Positions 1-9,272 are shown, counted from the stretch's first letter. The stretch is DNA of 64,000 bases from Prevotella sp. UBA4217 (GCA_002379425.1 DFTH01000011.1:164970-228969); one strand, 5' to 3'. The notes: generated by a model not told the origin, from the sequence alone. Made by a program: numbers and translations.

Positions 1-675
1 GTTGGCATCCTTCAGTTCACTGGCGTGGTTGTGGTCCAGCGCATCCTGCAGACTGTAGCAGAACTTCAGTTCTGGGATCAGTTTGAAGAAGGGCAGGTAG
101 AAGTCGCAGCCCAGTCCCACCTCCAGGAAAAAGTCGGAGCGCTTCAGTTGGATGTACTCCTGGTTCTTGCTCGTGAGGTTGATCATCGGGTTCACGCCAG
201 CCATGATATAGGGGCGGTAGTTGTTCCAGCGCTCTGCACTGAACTTCAGATCGACGGGGAAGGAGATATACGTGTTCTTCATGTCCTGCATCTGTTCCAT
301 GGGGCGACCTTCCTGGGTAAGATCAGTCATGTTGTGGAAGGTCAGGTGCTTGGCACCAAAATGCATGGAGGGTGTGAACCTCAGGTTCAGGTGCTGGCTC
401 AGCCTCAGGTCGGCGAGCACGCCAACGGTGAATCCGCTGTTCCAGCGGTCAGCGTCGCAGAGGATGGTCTTCTCCTGCGTCGTACCGTCTTCCAGCGTGA
501 TGGTCTGCGGACCGATGTTGTCGAATTCGATGTCCTGCAGGTTCATGCCTACAAGGATGCCGAAGTGCAGCGGGCGCAAGTCGATGTACGGCTTGTACTG
601 GATCTTGCGTGTCTGGGCCTGACTGATGACGGTCAGGAAAAGCAGCAGTGAGGTGATGATCGTTTTCTTTTTCAT
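1..675 (-). CDS. porT: PorT-family outer-membrane protein, 3' end outside window
   Basis: The reading frame starts at ATG 673-675 and stays open for 225 codons to the window edge, so the C-terminus is missing. The N-terminus is a clear signal peptide (MKKKTIITSLLLFLTVISQA, then Q). After it come alternating hydrophobic and polar stretches typical of an outer-membrane beta-barrel. The segment at about residues 29-42 (PYIDLRPLHFGILV) is the part I recognise as PorT-like. In Porphyromonas gingivalis, PorT is an outer-membrane barrel needed for type IX secretion; that role is carried over from the family. It could also be a related porin-family barrel. No clear -7 box was found for it in the 675-849 gap, which it shares with the divergent ferredoxin gene. 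Confidence 0.7.
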   Translation of the reverse strand, partial: MKKKTIITSLLLFLTVISQAQTRKIQYKPYIDLRPLHFGILVGMNLQDIEFDNIGPQTITLEDGTTQEKTILCDADRWNSGFTVGVLADLRLSQHLNLRFTPSMHFGAKHLTFHNMTDLTQEGRPMEQMQDMKNTYISFPVDLKFSAERWNNYRPYIMAGVNPMINLTSKNQEYIQLKRSDFFLEVGLGCDFYLPFFKLIPELKFCYSLQDALDHNHASELKDAN

Positions 676-764
676 CTTACAGAATAATAACGTGGAAAAC
701 GACTGAATATTATGTTGCTGATTATTTCGACATCGTATAAATTGCAAAAAAAGATACCTAATTA

Positions 765-796
765 TTGGTATTTTCTCGAAATTTATCGTACCTTTG
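765..796 (+). promoter_or_regulatory. Bacteroidetes-type promoter of the ferredoxin gene
   Basis: The -7 box TACCTTTG lies at 789-796 and a TTGG -33-like element at 765-768, 20 nt apart. This fits the Bacteroidetes sigma-ABfr consensus. The ferredoxin ATG follows 53 nt downstream. Confidence 0.7.
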
Positions 797-849
797 CATC
801 ATTAAAAGTGAGTAACAACAGTATTAACTAATCAAAATTTATAGGAATT

Positions 850-1020
850 ATGGCATACGTAATTGGTGACGATTGTATTTCTTGTGGAACATGTGCAGGT
901 GAGTGCCCAGTAGAGGCTATCTCTGAGGGTGCAGAGCACTACGTGATTGATGCAGATGCATGCACAGAGTGTGGTACATGTGCAAGTGTTTGTCCTTCTG
1001 AGGCTATCAGCCTTCCCTAA
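850..1020 (+). CDS. 2[4Fe-4S] ferredoxin, 56 aa
   Basis: This short gene encodes 56 residues with two perfect CxxCxxCxxxC motifs: C9, C12, C15, C19 and C38, C41, C44, C48. That is the clostridial-type low-potential ferredoxin that binds two [4Fe-4S] clusters and carries electrons in the cytoplasm, for example for pyruvate:ferredoxin oxidoreductase or hydrogenase. The length matches the family (about 55 aa). It is monocistronic, with its own promoter at 765-796 and a terminator hairpin 22 nt after the stop. The start ATG is the only one that fits, directly before AYVIGDDC. The physiological partner cannot be told from this window. Confidence 0.95.
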   Translation: MAYVIGDDCISCGTCAGECPVEAISEGAEHYVIDADACTECGTCASVCPSEAISLP

Positions 1021-1042
1021 CTTATAGGACATATACAAGAAC

Positions 1043-1076
1043 AGAGGCGTTCCCTTAGGGGAGCGCCTCTTTCTTT
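1043..1076 (+). terminator. Rho-independent terminator of the ferredoxin gene
   Basis: The stem AGAGGCG (1043-1049) pairs with CGCCTCT (1064-1070), with further pairing of CCC and GGG inside. It is followed by TTCTTT. Confidence 0.85.
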
Positions 1077-1132
1077 GTGTGCGTATGAAATAAGAATAGG
1101 CATTCTCTTGAATGCCTATTCCCTACGTTTTC

Positions 1133-2554
1133 TTACTTCAGGTTCTTGATCTCAAGAGCGGGCTTGTACTCAGGGTCGATGGCCAGGATCTTGTCGGCAT
1201 AGTCCTTGGCACCAGCCACGTTCTTATTGATGTAGGAGTTGAACATCATGTAGTGGTATGCAGTCTTCAGCATGGTGTTCTCACCCTTGGTGCGGTCTGC
1301 CTTGCTGGAAAGCAGTTCGATGACCTTCATATAGTCGGGCTTGGCAAGGCTCTGCTTCATGTTGTCGTCTATCTTGTTGATAGTGCTGGCTGCCATATAG
1401 GTGGCATAGACCTGCTGGATGGGGTACTTCTGGCCAGCAGCGCGGAAGATCTCGACAGCCTTGGTAATGTGGTCGTTCTTCTTGGCGGGATCAGCCTCTC
1501 CCCACTTTGAGTAGATATTGGCCAGGCCTTCCTCATCGTCGAAGTTTACATCAGGCTTGCTGGCGAGCATGTCGTTGTAATACTGGATGGCCTTGTCAAA
1601 TTCCTGGTCTTTCAGGTAAGAGTCAGAGACAGCCTTCTGGATAGCCCAGCGCTTGATCATTGAGGAGTCGTTCACCAGTTCAAGGGCCTTGTTGTAGTGA
1701 GTGTACATGTTTGCCTTATCCTCGAGAGCCTGATAAATCAGGGCAGTGTAGAAGTGGTCGTACTCAGAGAAGGTTGCGGAGTCGGTCTCGTTGAAGTATT
1801 TGTGGATGTAGCCCTTGGCTGCCTCATGGTTCTTCAACTCGTAGTTGGAGAACATGGCCAGACGGTTGAACGTCGGGTTGCGCGGCACGATCTTGATACC
1901 TGCCTCAGAGGCGCGGAGGGCATCGGCAAAGTGACCAGTGAAATAACTGCAGCGGGCGAACTCGTTGAGTTGGCCCTTGTCGAGTTTGGTGATGTCGGCT
2001 TTCATGTAGTTCTCGTAAGCCTGCTTCTCATCGCCGGCCAGCATGTAGATGTGGGCGGTGAAGGCATCGATATCCTCATTGGGGCACTGTGCCTTCATGT
2101 CCTGCAGTTTCTTGGCTGCCTGGCTGGGGCTGATCTTACGATATACCATGGCCCATTTCTTATAGCCCTCGGGGTTCTTCGGGTCGAAGTTGATGGCCTG
2201 GTTGTAGTAGCCAGCGGCCTTACCACCGTCGGTGCCGTAGGCTGACTCGATGTCACCCAGCAGCAGGTAGGCGGGAGCATACTGGTATTTGGGCTTGCCT
2301 GCCTCGTTGGCATAGTTAGCGAACAGGCGTGCACCAGCGGTGTCCTTCTGCTCGAAGTAGGCACGCGCGATCTTCATCAGGGCATCTGCGTTCTTCTTGT
2401 TCTTCTTGTAGGCGGTCTTAGCAAGGTCGGCGACTTCCGGCGACTTTGACTTGATAGCGTTGAGGGCTGCCTGGAGTTCCTCTTCCTGTGCGTTTGCGGT
2501 GGCGCTGAAGCCTGCCAGCAGCACACCCATCAATAAATACTTAATTGCTTTCAT
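1133..2554 (-). CDS. TPR-repeat protein of the TonB operon, exported
   Basis: The 473-residue protein has a signal peptide (about residues 1-22, ending ANA-QE) and then helical repeats through the rest of its length, with TPR-like signatures such as NPEGYKKWAMVYRKI and PEYKPALEI. It is the last gene of the exbB-exbD-exbD-tonB-pstS-like operon, 72 nt after the PstS-like gene. I recognise this gene order from other Bacteroidales. It probably acts in the periplasm as a scaffold in or near the TonB energising complex; that is inferred from context, since TPRs only show a protein-binding role. No enzymatic motif is visible. Confidence 0.85.
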   Translation of the reverse strand: MKAIKYLLMGVLLAGFSATANAQEEELQAALNAIKSKSPEVADLAKTAYKKNKKNADALMKIARAYFEQKDTAGARLFANYANEAGKPKYQYAPAYLLLGDIESAYGTDGGKAAGYYNQAINFDPKNPEGYKKWAMVYRKISPSQAAKKLQDMKAQCPNEDIDAFTAHIYMLAGDEKQAYENYMKADITKLDKGQLNEFARCSYFTGHFADALRASEAGIKIVPRNPTFNRLAMFSNYELKNHEAAKGYIHKYFNETDSATFSEYDHFYTALIYQALEDKANMYTHYNKALELVNDSSMIKRWAIQKAVSDSYLKDQEFDKAIQYYNDMLASKPDVNFDDEEGLANIYSKWGEADPAKKNDHITKAVEIFRAAGQKYPIQQVYATYMAASTINKIDDNMKQSLAKPDYMKVIELLSSKADRTKGENTMLKTAYHYMMFNSYINKNVAGAKDYADKILAIDPEYKPALEIKNLK

Positions 2555-2626
2555 ACTTATTCTTTAGTTTGATTTGTTAATTCATTCGTTTTGCTTGTTT
2601 GACGTTTAAAATCCCTGGAGGTTTAA

Positions 2627-3577
2627 TCATTGATGATTGACGATCACATCCCTCACGTTCATATTGGCCGTCCGGGGGAGAAGGCCTGAGCGGAGGATAA
2701 TCATCTGGCCCTTGGGCAACTGGATAAAGTGGGTGAAGCCGGAGGGCACGCCATTGCGCGTGTCGTTCAGCAGGGCATAAATGGTACGGCGGAGAGGGTA
2801 GTTGCCGTTGTATAGATAGTACTGATAGGGCTTCCAACTGTTGTATTTCTCAGCCTTCTCCATCTTGGAGACGCCCATCACGGATATATTCTTCTTAAAG
2901 GTGACATTGGTGGTGTCGCGCTTGTCGTTGAGCCAGTTTGAGCCGATGATGCCGAGTGAGTTCTCGTGCTTCTCGACATAGTCGATGACGGCGGCACTGG
3001 TCTTCACGGCACCAATGTTCTTGGCACTGAACTGCTGTCCTCCAAGGATGGAATCGACGCACCAGCGCACGGTACTTGACAGTGGGTTGTCGAACACCAC
3101 GTCGATTTCGCCAAGTTTGCTTTGTGGGTAGAGTTCGCTCCACTTGGTGACCTCTCCTTTCAACACGCGTGCAAAGTCCTTGATGGTGATGCACGAGTCG
3201 GGATTGGCATTATTGACGATGATAGCCAGACCGTCGTACGCGATGGGTATCGCTCTTGGCTTGTACTTGCGGTCTATCAGGTTCTGGCGCTCCTTCTCCG
3301 TGAGGTTACGGGTGCTGAAGGCCAGCCACGTCTCGAGTTTCATCAGTTTCTTGATGGCATCCTGCTCATTGATGTAGAGCGGGGTGATGGAGTCGAGTGT
3401 CTGCGTGGTAAAGTAATATAGTTCTTCGTCAAGGATGGGGTAGAAACTCTCATCGGCCGCAAAGAAACTGGCGGCTTTCTGATAGGCCTCCTCCTTTTCA
3501 GGATTAGGCTTGCTCCCACATGCGTGGAGCAAGCCTAATATCAGTGTTAATCCAACGAGTTTGTTGAATGTGCTCAT
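2627..3577 (-). CDS. PstS-like substrate-binding lipoprotein in the TonB operon
   Basis: The 316-aa protein starts with a lipoprotein signal peptide; the lipobox LLHAC puts the lipidated cysteine at residue 20. The mature part matches the PstS-like PBP fold: IPIAYDGLAIIVNNANPDSCIT (shown here only as a stretch of about residues 105-125), an FARVLKGEVTKWSEL segment, and a late SGFTHFIQLPKGQMII segment as in PstS family C-termini. PstS proteins bind phosphate for ABC import, but no pstCAB genes are here. The gene sits 16 nt after tonB, which suggests a role tied to TonB-dependent transport. Ligand and mechanism are unknown. Confidence 0.85.
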   Translation of the reverse strand: MSTFNKLVGLTLILGLLHACGSKPNPEKEEAYQKAASFFAADESFYPILDEELYYFTTQTLDSITPLYINEQDAIKKLMKLETWLAFSTRNLTEKERQNLIDRKYKPRAIPIAYDGLAIIVNNANPDSCITIKDFARVLKGEVTKWSELYPQSKLGEIDVVFDNPLSSTVRWCVDSILGGQQFSAKNIGAVKTSAAVIDYVEKHENSLGIIGSNWLNDKRDTTNVTFKKNISVMGVSKMEKAEKYNSWKPYQYYLYNGNYPLRRTIYALLNDTRNGVPSGFTHFIQLPKGQMIILRSGLLPRTANMNVRDVIVNHQ

Positions 3578-3593
3578 TTCAATCTGTTAGCGA

Positions 3594-4427
3594 TTACTGC
3601 AGCTTGAAGGTCACAGGCACGGTGTATTTCACACGTACTGCACTACCGTTCTGCTTACCAGGAATCCAGTGAGGCATGGACTTCACCACGCGTGTTGCCT
3701 CCTTGTCGAGTGACGGGTCAACGCTCTTCACAACCTTGACGTCGGTGATAGAACCATCACGCTCTACGACGAAGGTCACAATGACACGACCCTGTACACC
3801 GTTCTCCTCGGCGACTACCGGATACTTGATATTCTTCGACAGATACTCGAACAGGGCTGATGGACCGCCGGGGAACTGAGGCATCTCCTCTACCACGTCG
3901 AAGACCTTGGATTCCTCCACCTTCGGGGGCTCGGGTTCTGCAATCACTTCCTTAGCCTTCAGCACCTCACCACCTGTCTCGTCGTTACCTTCCACATTGA
4001 AGGCACCGATAGCGGTGTTGGTCTGCTGGAGTTCTTCCTGAGACTTCATCTCCTGTTCTTCCTTCACTTCATTATCCTTCTTGATTTCAGGTACGGTGAA
4101 GGCTACAGAACTCTTAACGCGCTCAATCTCAATCTTCTCAACCTCGGGCTCGTCTTTCTTCTCAACCTTTGCCTCCTTCTTCTCTGCCAGGCTGGCGAGT
4201 TCCACATCTGCCTCAATGGCTGCATTTTGGGATGCAATGTAGTTCTCAATAGAAACCTTTGCATAGACGATAGCGGCGATAAGGGCGAAGGCAACGAACA
4301 TGACGATCAACGCCTTGACGTTACGAACACCGGTGTTCTTGCGCAATTGATAAGCTCCGTATGACTGGTTTTTACCATCGAATACGAGGTCAACCCAGCT
4401 GTTGTCTATAAGATCAATTTTTGACAT
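3594..4427 (-). CDS. tonB: TonB energy-transducing protein
   Basis: The 277-aa protein has a short cytoplasmic N-terminus, one transmembrane helix at about residues 38-56, a long Glu/Lys-rich linker with a short Pro-Glu stretch (EPEPPKVEE), and a C-terminal TonB domain (from about residue 190, beginning EEMPQFPGG and including the YPVVAEENGVQGRVIVTFVV segment). TonB couples the inner-membrane proton gradient to outer-membrane receptors. Bacteroidetes TonBs of this type carry the EEMPxFPGG signature. It lies 24 nt after the second exbD in an exbB-exbD-exbD-tonB operon. The linker is charged rather than the proline repeat seen in Proteobacteria. Confidence 0.95.
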   Translation of the reverse strand: MSKIDLIDNSWVDLVFDGKNQSYGAYQLRKNTGVRNVKALIVMFVAFALIAAIVYAKVSIENYIASQNAAIEADVELASLAEKKEAKVEKKDEPEVEKIEIERVKSSVAFTVPEIKKDNEVKEEQEMKSQEELQQTNTAIGAFNVEGNDETGGEVLKAKEVIAEPEPPKVEESKVFDVVEEMPQFPGGPSALFEYLSKNIKYPVVAEENGVQGRVIVTFVVERDGSITDVKVVKSVDPSLDKEATRVVKSMPHWIPGKQNGSAVRVKYTVPVTFKLQ

Positions 4428-4451
4428 AGCTTCTTACGTTTTAGGGATTAA

Positions 4452-5117
4452 TCACTTGACACCAGCCTTTGCGATGAGGTCCTTGTCTTCTTGGCTCATC
4501 TTATCGACGTTGTCAATGACGTACTTATCAATATTGCTGATCAACATCTCGTCAAGAGCGGCTACCATATTTTCGTAGGTGGCTGTGTTCAGCGGGCGGA
4601 TGATGACGGTCATCGTGGGAACCTTCTCGCCGTTGGGGAGTTCACCCTTCTTCAGTTTCTTGAGGGCTTCCTGATACTGCTCGTCAGTCATCTTTGAGTT
4701 GTACTCAGCCTTCTTGGCATCCAGTTCCTTCTTGGCCATCTTGATCTTGGCTATCGGGTTGATGCCTTCCTCTGTGGTATGCTCATTGAGCACCTTCTCA
4801 ATACCGTCCTTGCCGTAGGTCGTCGGCTTTACGCACGAAGGATCGTCGTAGTTGGGCAGACCGGCAATGTACCATACCTTGTCGTTAGAGCCAAGGTAAA
4901 GCGTGATAGTATGAGAAGCCTTTGTCACCTGCTTCTGCTCATCATTCAACTGTGATGTGTCGTCGTTCGACGGCATGGTCAACTGCATAGCCTGCGGTTT
5001 GGCCAGTGTAGTACACAGCATGAAGAAGGTAATCAGAAGCATCATCATGTCAACCATCGGCGTGAAGTTCACGCGGGTATCCATCTTCTTTTGCTTGGAT
5101 AGATTTTTCTTTGCCAT
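4452..5117 (-). CDS. exbD: ExbD biopolymer transport protein, second copy
   Basis: The 221-aa protein has a Lys-rich N-terminus, a single membrane helix around residues 20-42 with the conserved aspartate in NFTPMVDMMMLLITFFML, and a periplasmic domain. That aspartate is the proton-relay residue of ExbD/TolR proteins. A Lys/Glu-rich helical insertion (about residues 110-150) makes it longer than E. coli ExbD (141 aa). It follows the first exbD by 7 nt and precedes tonB. Two dissimilar ExbD copies in one operon are common in this phylum. Confidence 0.93.
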   Translation of the reverse strand: MAKKNLSKQKKMDTRVNFTPMVDMMMLLITFFMLCTTLAKPQAMQLTMPSNDDTSQLNDEQKQVTKASHTITLYLGSNDKVWYIAGLPNYDDPSCVKPTTYGKDGIEKVLNEHTTEEGINPIAKIKMAKKELDAKKAEYNSKMTDEQYQEALKKLKKGELPNGEKVPTMTVIIRPLNTATYENMVAALDEMLISNIDKYVIDNVDKMSQEDKDLIAKAGVK

Positions 5118-5124
5118 AATACTA

Positions 5125-5742
5125 CTAGTCGCTTAAACGTTTAACATCGAGATTCGTAATGAGTTGGAAACGGTTCTCACTCATATCCTGTAGTTCCGAC
5201 ATCAACTTCTTGATTGCTGAATAAGGAGTCTTAGAGTCGCACTTGATGGCGATCTTGATGTCAGGGTTCACTTCACGGGCTGTAGAAACCCATTCCTGGA
5301 ATTCGCTCTTGCCCCCCTTGATACTATCAAGAGGAAGACCGAGTTTCTGGATTGCCTCAGTCATCTTCTCTGGGTCGAGACTGAGATAGTTGGCGAGTTG
5401 ACCCATGGGGGCACCGACCATAGCATCTTCGCGGAAGTGCTTTACCTGTGTCGGATTCAACTGGACACCGAACTTGTCGGTCATGGCATCCAGCATGGCC
5501 TGCATGTTGTTCTTGTTCTCCGTACCGCAGAAGACGCGCCCCTCTGGCGTAACCAGCACGTTCAGCACGTCCTGCTCCGGAATCTTCAACTCTGACACTG
5601 AGTTAGGCGCGGTGACTTGTACTGGTTCTGGTGTCAAGAATGTTGAGGTCAACATGAAGAAACACAGAAGCAGCGTCATCACGTCTGACATAGGCGTCAT
5701 GTCAATCCAGATGTCTTTTTTCTGTATCTTAATTTTAGCCAT
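5125..5742 (-). CDS. exbD: ExbD biopolymer transport protein, first copy
   Basis: The 205-aa protein has one N-terminal transmembrane helix (about residues 13-35) with the ExbD aspartate in DMTPMSDVMTLLLCFF, then a periplasmic domain. The late segment DIKIAIKCDSKTPYSAIKKL resembles the ExbD/TolR periplasmic strand-helix region. It starts 36 nt after exbB. With ExbB and the second ExbD it should form the proton-driven motor that energises TonB. It differs clearly from the second copy, so a heteromeric ExbD set is possible. Confidence 0.93.
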   Translation of the reverse strand: MAKIKIQKKDIWIDMTPMSDVMTLLLCFFMLTSTFLTPEPVQVTAPNSVSELKIPEQDVLNVLVTPEGRVFCGTENKNNMQAMLDAMTDKFGVQLNPTQVKHFREDAMVGAPMGQLANYLSLDPEKMTEAIQKLGLPLDSIKGGKSEFQEWVSTAREVNPDIKIAIKCDSKTPYSAIKKLMSELQDMSENRFQLITNLDVKRLSD

Positions 5743-5778
5743 ACTAAAACCGTATTTAAAGTTTTAAATGGTTAGAAA

Positions 5779-6606
5779 TTAAGCCTCGTTGTGGTTTGAA
5801 TCGTATGTTGCAGCGATTGTGAAACCGATCTCATCACATGCGTAGGTCAACTTGTCGATCTTGTTTGAGAAGAAGTTGTAAACAACGGTAGCAACCCAAG
5901 AGGTCAAGATACCTGATGCCGTGTTCACAAGGGCCTCAGAAATACCGGCAGACAGGGCCATAGAGTCAGCACCACCACCTGCAGACAGAGCCTGGAACGA
6001 ACCGATCATACCGAGCACAGTACCGAACAGAGCGGTCAGGGTACCCAGAGATACGATAGTTGCGATCATGGCCATGTTCATCTGAAGGGTAGGCATCTCC
6101 AACTGAGTAGCCTCTTCGTGAGCCTGCTGGATCTTTGCAATCTTGGCGGCCTTCTTCAGAGTTGTGTCAGTCTCAACGGTCTGGTACATGTTGATGGAAG
6201 ACAGAACGACGTTACCTACAGAACCCTGCATCTTGTTGCACAGATCCTTGGCCTTAGCGAAGTCCTGAGCCTTGATGGCTTCCTTGACATCAGCAGTGAA
6301 CTTGGCCAGATTCATCTTACCAGAAGCGGTACGGATAGCGAAGAAACGCTCGATGCCGAGGCAGATGACGGTGAAGAGAAGGGTGAGGATCAGACCTACC
6401 ACGAAACCTCCCTTATACACTGTACCAAGCAGGTTTGCTGGATGACCGCTACGGTCGCCACCAACGAAGTTGTCGGGGTTACCCATAATGAAATACCAAA
6501 CACTGTAACCTGCTACACAGCAGATAACGAGAATAATCCATGCTGCTTTAACACCCTGGAAGCCCGATTTCTTGGCTGGGGCTGCAGCCTTTGTTGTTGT
6601 TGCCAT
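5779..6606 (-). CDS. exbB: ExbB / MotA-TolQ-ExbB proton channel
   Basis: The 275-aa inner-membrane protein has an N-terminal membrane helix (about residues 20-40), a second near residues 68-88, and the conserved MotA/TolQ/ExbB domain with two helices at about 175-195 and 210-235 (MAMIATIVSLGTLTALFGTV and the GISEALVNTASGI region). It is the channel subunit of the ExbBD motor. It is the first gene of the six-gene operon, with a -7 box at 6679-6686. The extra N-terminal helix and the periplasmic GNPDNFVGGDRSGHP segment are typical of Bacteroidetes ExbB. Confidence 0.94.
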   Translation of the reverse strand: MATTTKAAAPAKKSGFQGVKAAWIILVICCVAGYSVWYFIMGNPDNFVGGDRSGHPANLLGTVYKGGFVVGLILTLLFTVICLGIERFFAIRTASGKMNLAKFTADVKEAIKAQDFAKAKDLCNKMQGSVGNVVLSSINMYQTVETDTTLKKAAKIAKIQQAHEEATQLEMPTLQMNMAMIATIVSLGTLTALFGTVLGMIGSFQALSAGGGADSMALSAGISEALVNTASGILTSWVATVVYNFFSNKIDKLTYACDEIGFTIAATYDSNHNEA

Positions 6607-6678
6607 AATGTAATAATTTTAATTTTTTAGTTATTAAAAATTTGAGTTTGTAAATAGTCTATTCTTTAAATCACCTCG

Positions 6679-6686
6679 CAAAGATA
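6679..6686 (-). promoter_or_regulatory. -7 box of the exbB-exbD-exbD-tonB operon
   Basis: The minus strand reads TATCTTTG here, 73 nt upstream of the exbB start. No clear -33 element was found. Confidence 0.6.
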
Positions 6687-6743
6687 ACAAATTCAGGCGT
6701 CATACAAGCACGATTAAGAACTTTTAACGCAGAATTTATTGAT

Positions 6744-7937
6744 TTATTTCAATTTCGCTACTGTCTCTTTAATACGCTTCATGGCTTCGATGATGTTTTC
6801 GTCGCTTGTCGCGTAACTCATACGGAAACACTCTGGGTCGCCAAATGCGTCACCACCTACTGTCGCCACGTGACCTTTCTCCAAAAGGTACATCGCGAAA
6901 TCCGTTGAGTTCTTGATAGTCGTCTCACCGTCGCTCTTGCCAAAGAAACTGCTGCACTTGGGGAACAGATAGAAGGCACCTTCGGGTACATTCACCTCCA
7001 GGCCCGGGATGCCCTTTGCCAGTTTGACGATAAGGTCGCGACGGCGCTCAAAGGCCTGGCGCATTTCCTCCACGCATTGCTGACTGGCTGTATAGGCGTA
7101 CTCGGCGGCTTTTTGGCTGACAGAGCATGGACCGCTGGTATATTGCCCCTGCAGTTTGTTGCATCCCTTGACGATCCACTCGGGGGCGGCGATATAGCCT
7201 ATGCGCCAGCCTGTCATGGCGTATGCCTTCGACACACCATTGACGATGATGGCGCGCTCCTTCATACCGGGGAACTGGGCTATTGACTCATGCTTGCCGA
7301 TATAGTTGATGTGCTCATAGATCTCGTCGGCGAGCACGAACAGGTCCTCATGGCGGAGGATGACCTCGGCCAGTGACTGGAGTTCTTCCTTGTTATATAC
7401 GCTACCCGTCGGGTTGCTGGGCGAACAGAGTATAATCATACGGGTCTTCGGGGTGATGGCGGCCTCAAGTTGCTCGGCTGTCATCTTGAAATTCTGCTCG
7501 AAGCCTGCCTCTACGAATACGGGATTACCACCAGCCAGGAGTACCATCTGGGGATAACTGACCCAATAGGGGGCGGGAATAATCACCTCCTCGCCGTCGT
7601 TCACCAGAGCCATGATGGTATTGCACACGCTTTGCTTGGCACCGTTGGATACCAAGATTTCTGCGGGGGTATAGTGCAGGTGGTTCTCACGCTCCAACTT
7701 GCGGGCGATGGCCTGACGCAAGTCGGGATAGCCTGGAACGGGCGAGTATTTGGAGTAGTTCTCGTCGATGGCTAACTTGGCCTCTTGCTTAATATGGTCG
7801 GGGGTGTTGAAATCGGGTTCGCCCACACTCATATTGATAACATCGATACCCTGAGCCTTCATCTCAGAACTTTTCTGTGACATTGCCAGCGTTGCTGATG
7901 GTGCCAGTCGCTGGAGACGATTAGATAATTGTGCCAT
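6744..7937 (-). CDS. aspC: Aspartate aminotransferase (PLP-dependent, class I)
   Basis: The start chosen is ATG 7935-7937 (MAQLSNRLQRL), giving 397 aa, the usual length. An in-frame extension of 31 residues to 8030 would run across the promoter box at 7956-7963. Family fold-type-I features are visible: SPSNPTG (172-178), the DEIY aspartate (D204) that holds the pyridine nitrogen, and the Schiff-base lysine K237 in SKAYAMTGWR. It transfers the amino group between aspartate and 2-oxoglutarate in the cytoplasm. Related subgroup Ib enzymes also take prephenate or aromatic substrates, so exact specificity is open. Confidence 0.92.
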   Translation of the reverse strand: MAQLSNRLQRLAPSATLAMSQKSSEMKAQGIDVINMSVGEPDFNTPDHIKQEAKLAIDENYSKYSPVPGYPDLRQAIARKLERENHLHYTPAEILVSNGAKQSVCNTIMALVNDGEEVIIPAPYWVSYPQMVLLAGGNPVFVEAGFEQNFKMTAEQLEAAITPKTRMIILCSPSNPTGSVYNKEELQSLAEVILRHEDLFVLADEIYEHINYIGKHESIAQFPGMKERAIIVNGVSKAYAMTGWRIGYIAAPEWIVKGCNKLQGQYTSGPCSVSQKAAEYAYTASQQCVEEMRQAFERRRDLIVKLAKGIPGLEVNVPEGAFYLFPKCSSFFGKSDGETTIKNSTDFAMYLLEKGHVATVGGDAFGDPECFRMSYATSDENIIEAMKRIKETVAKLK

Positions 7938-7955
7938 GATTTCGGAAATTTTGTG

Positions 7956-7963
7956 CAAAATTA
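7956..7963 (-). promoter_or_regulatory. -7 box of aspC
   Basis: The minus strand reads TAATTTTG, 18 nt before the chosen ATG. This is why the longer upstream start of aspC was not used. Confidence 0.55.
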
Positions 7964-8040
7964 CGCATTTTATCTGTGAAAATGAAAGAATTGCGCCATT
8001 TTTTAATGAAAGAGGCGCAATTTGTGACATTCTGCCTCCT

Positions 8041-9252
8041 TTATTTCAGATGGAGGATATGTCCCATCCTATTCTTTTTCGTTTCCAGATAGCGCAGGTT
8101 GTAGGGATTGGGAGTTACTTCGATGGGGACGTTCTCGGTAATCTCCAGTCCGTAGGCCTCCAGTCCGACGCGCTTCACGGGGTTGTTGGTCAGTAGGCGC
8201 ATCTTATGGACGCCGAGATGTCTCAGCATCTGTGCACCGCAACCATAATCCCGCTCGTCGGGCTTGAATCCGAGGTGCACGTTGGCATCGACGGTGTCCA
8301 GACCCTCTTCCTGCAACTTATAGGCGGCAATCTTATTCATCAGACCGATGCCCCGACCCTCTTGCTGCATGTAGATCACCACGCCCTTACCTTCCTTTTC
8401 GATGGCCGACATGGCCTTGTGCAACTGTTCGCCACAGTCGCAGCGCTTGGAGCCGAGGATATCGCCCGTCATGCAACTGGAGTGGACGCGTACCAGAATG
8501 GGCTCGTCTTCCTTCCATTCGCCTTTGATGAGGGCAATGTGCTCCAGACCGTTGCTCTTCTGGCGGAAGGGAATCAGGCGGAAGTGCCCATAGTCCGTTG
8601 GCATATCGACCTCTTCGCCTACCTCTATCAGTGACTCTTTCTTCAGGCGGTAGGCAATCATATCCTTGATGCTGATGATCTTCATGTTCCACTCTTTGGC
8701 CAGTTCTACCAGTTGCGGCAGGCGTGCCATGCTGCCATCTTCGTTCATGATCTCCATCAGCGCACCGGCTGGATAGAGGCCTGCCAGTCTGCACAGGTCG
8801 ATGGCTGCTTCTGTATGGCCGCTACGTCGGAGCACGCCGTTCTCTTGGGCATAGAGGGGATTTACGTGCCCGGGGCGGCCAAAGGTCTCGGGTGTGGACG
8901 ACGGATCGGCCAGTGCCTTGATGGTCTCTGCCCGGTCATGGGCGGAGACACCTGTCGTACATCCTTCAAGTTTATCGACGGTCACGGTGAAGGGCGTACC
9001 CAGCACGCTGGTATTATCCTGTACCTGGTGTGGCAGGTCGAGTTCCTTACAGCGCTCGATGGTTATGGGGGCGCAGAGCACGCCACGCGCGTGCTTCAGC
9101 ATGAAGTTCACTTTCTCTGGAGTAATCATTTCTGCGGCCATGATGAGGTCACCTTCGTTCTCTCGGTCCTCATCGTCAACCACGATGACGAACTGCCCTG
9201 CCTTGAAGTCTTCAACGGCTTCTTCTATAGTATTTAGTTTGATATTGTTCAT
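8041..9252 (-). CDS. ribBA: Bifunctional DHBP synthase / GTP cyclohydrolase II
   Basis: The 403-aa protein joins two riboflavin-pathway enzymes. The N-terminal half (to about residue 205) is 3,4-dihydroxy-2-butanone-4-phosphate synthase, with the acidic metal motif [11 protein letters not shown] at about 26-36 and the [14 protein letters not shown] segment. The C-terminal half is GTP cyclohydrolase II, with the zinc cysteines in [17 protein letters not shown] (about 255-272) and the QQEGRGIGL motif. Together they supply both precursors of lumazine. It stands alone between lptF and aspC; no FMN riboswitch is evident in its 20-nt upstream gap, and it may be cotranscribed with the permease gene. 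Confidence 0.96.
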   Translation of the reverse strand: MNNIKLNTIEEAVEDFKAGQFVIVVDDEDRENEGDLIMAAEMITPEKVNFMLKHARGVLCAPITIERCKELDLPHQVQDNTSVLGTPFTVTVDKLEGCTTGVSAHDRAETIKALADPSSTPETFGRPGHVNPLYAQENGVLRRSGHTEAAIDLCRLAGLYPAGALMEIMNEDGSMARLPQLVELAKEWNMKIISIKDMIAYRLKKESLIEVGEEVDMPTDYGHFRLIPFRQKSNGLEHIALIKGEWKEDEPILVRVHSSCMTGDILGSKRCDCGEQLHKAMSAIEKEGKGVVIYMQQEGRGIGLMNKIAAYKLQEEGLDTVDANVHLGFKPDERDYGCGAQMLRHLGVHKMRLLTNNPVKRVGLEAYGLEITENVPIEVTPNPYNLRYLETKKNRMGHILHLK

Positions 9253-9272
9253 GTCTTTACACCTTATTTATA

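Noticed and set aside
6744..8030. Longer start of aspC at 8030
   Set aside because: The extra 31 residues are not part of the family, and a -7 box lies within this stretch.
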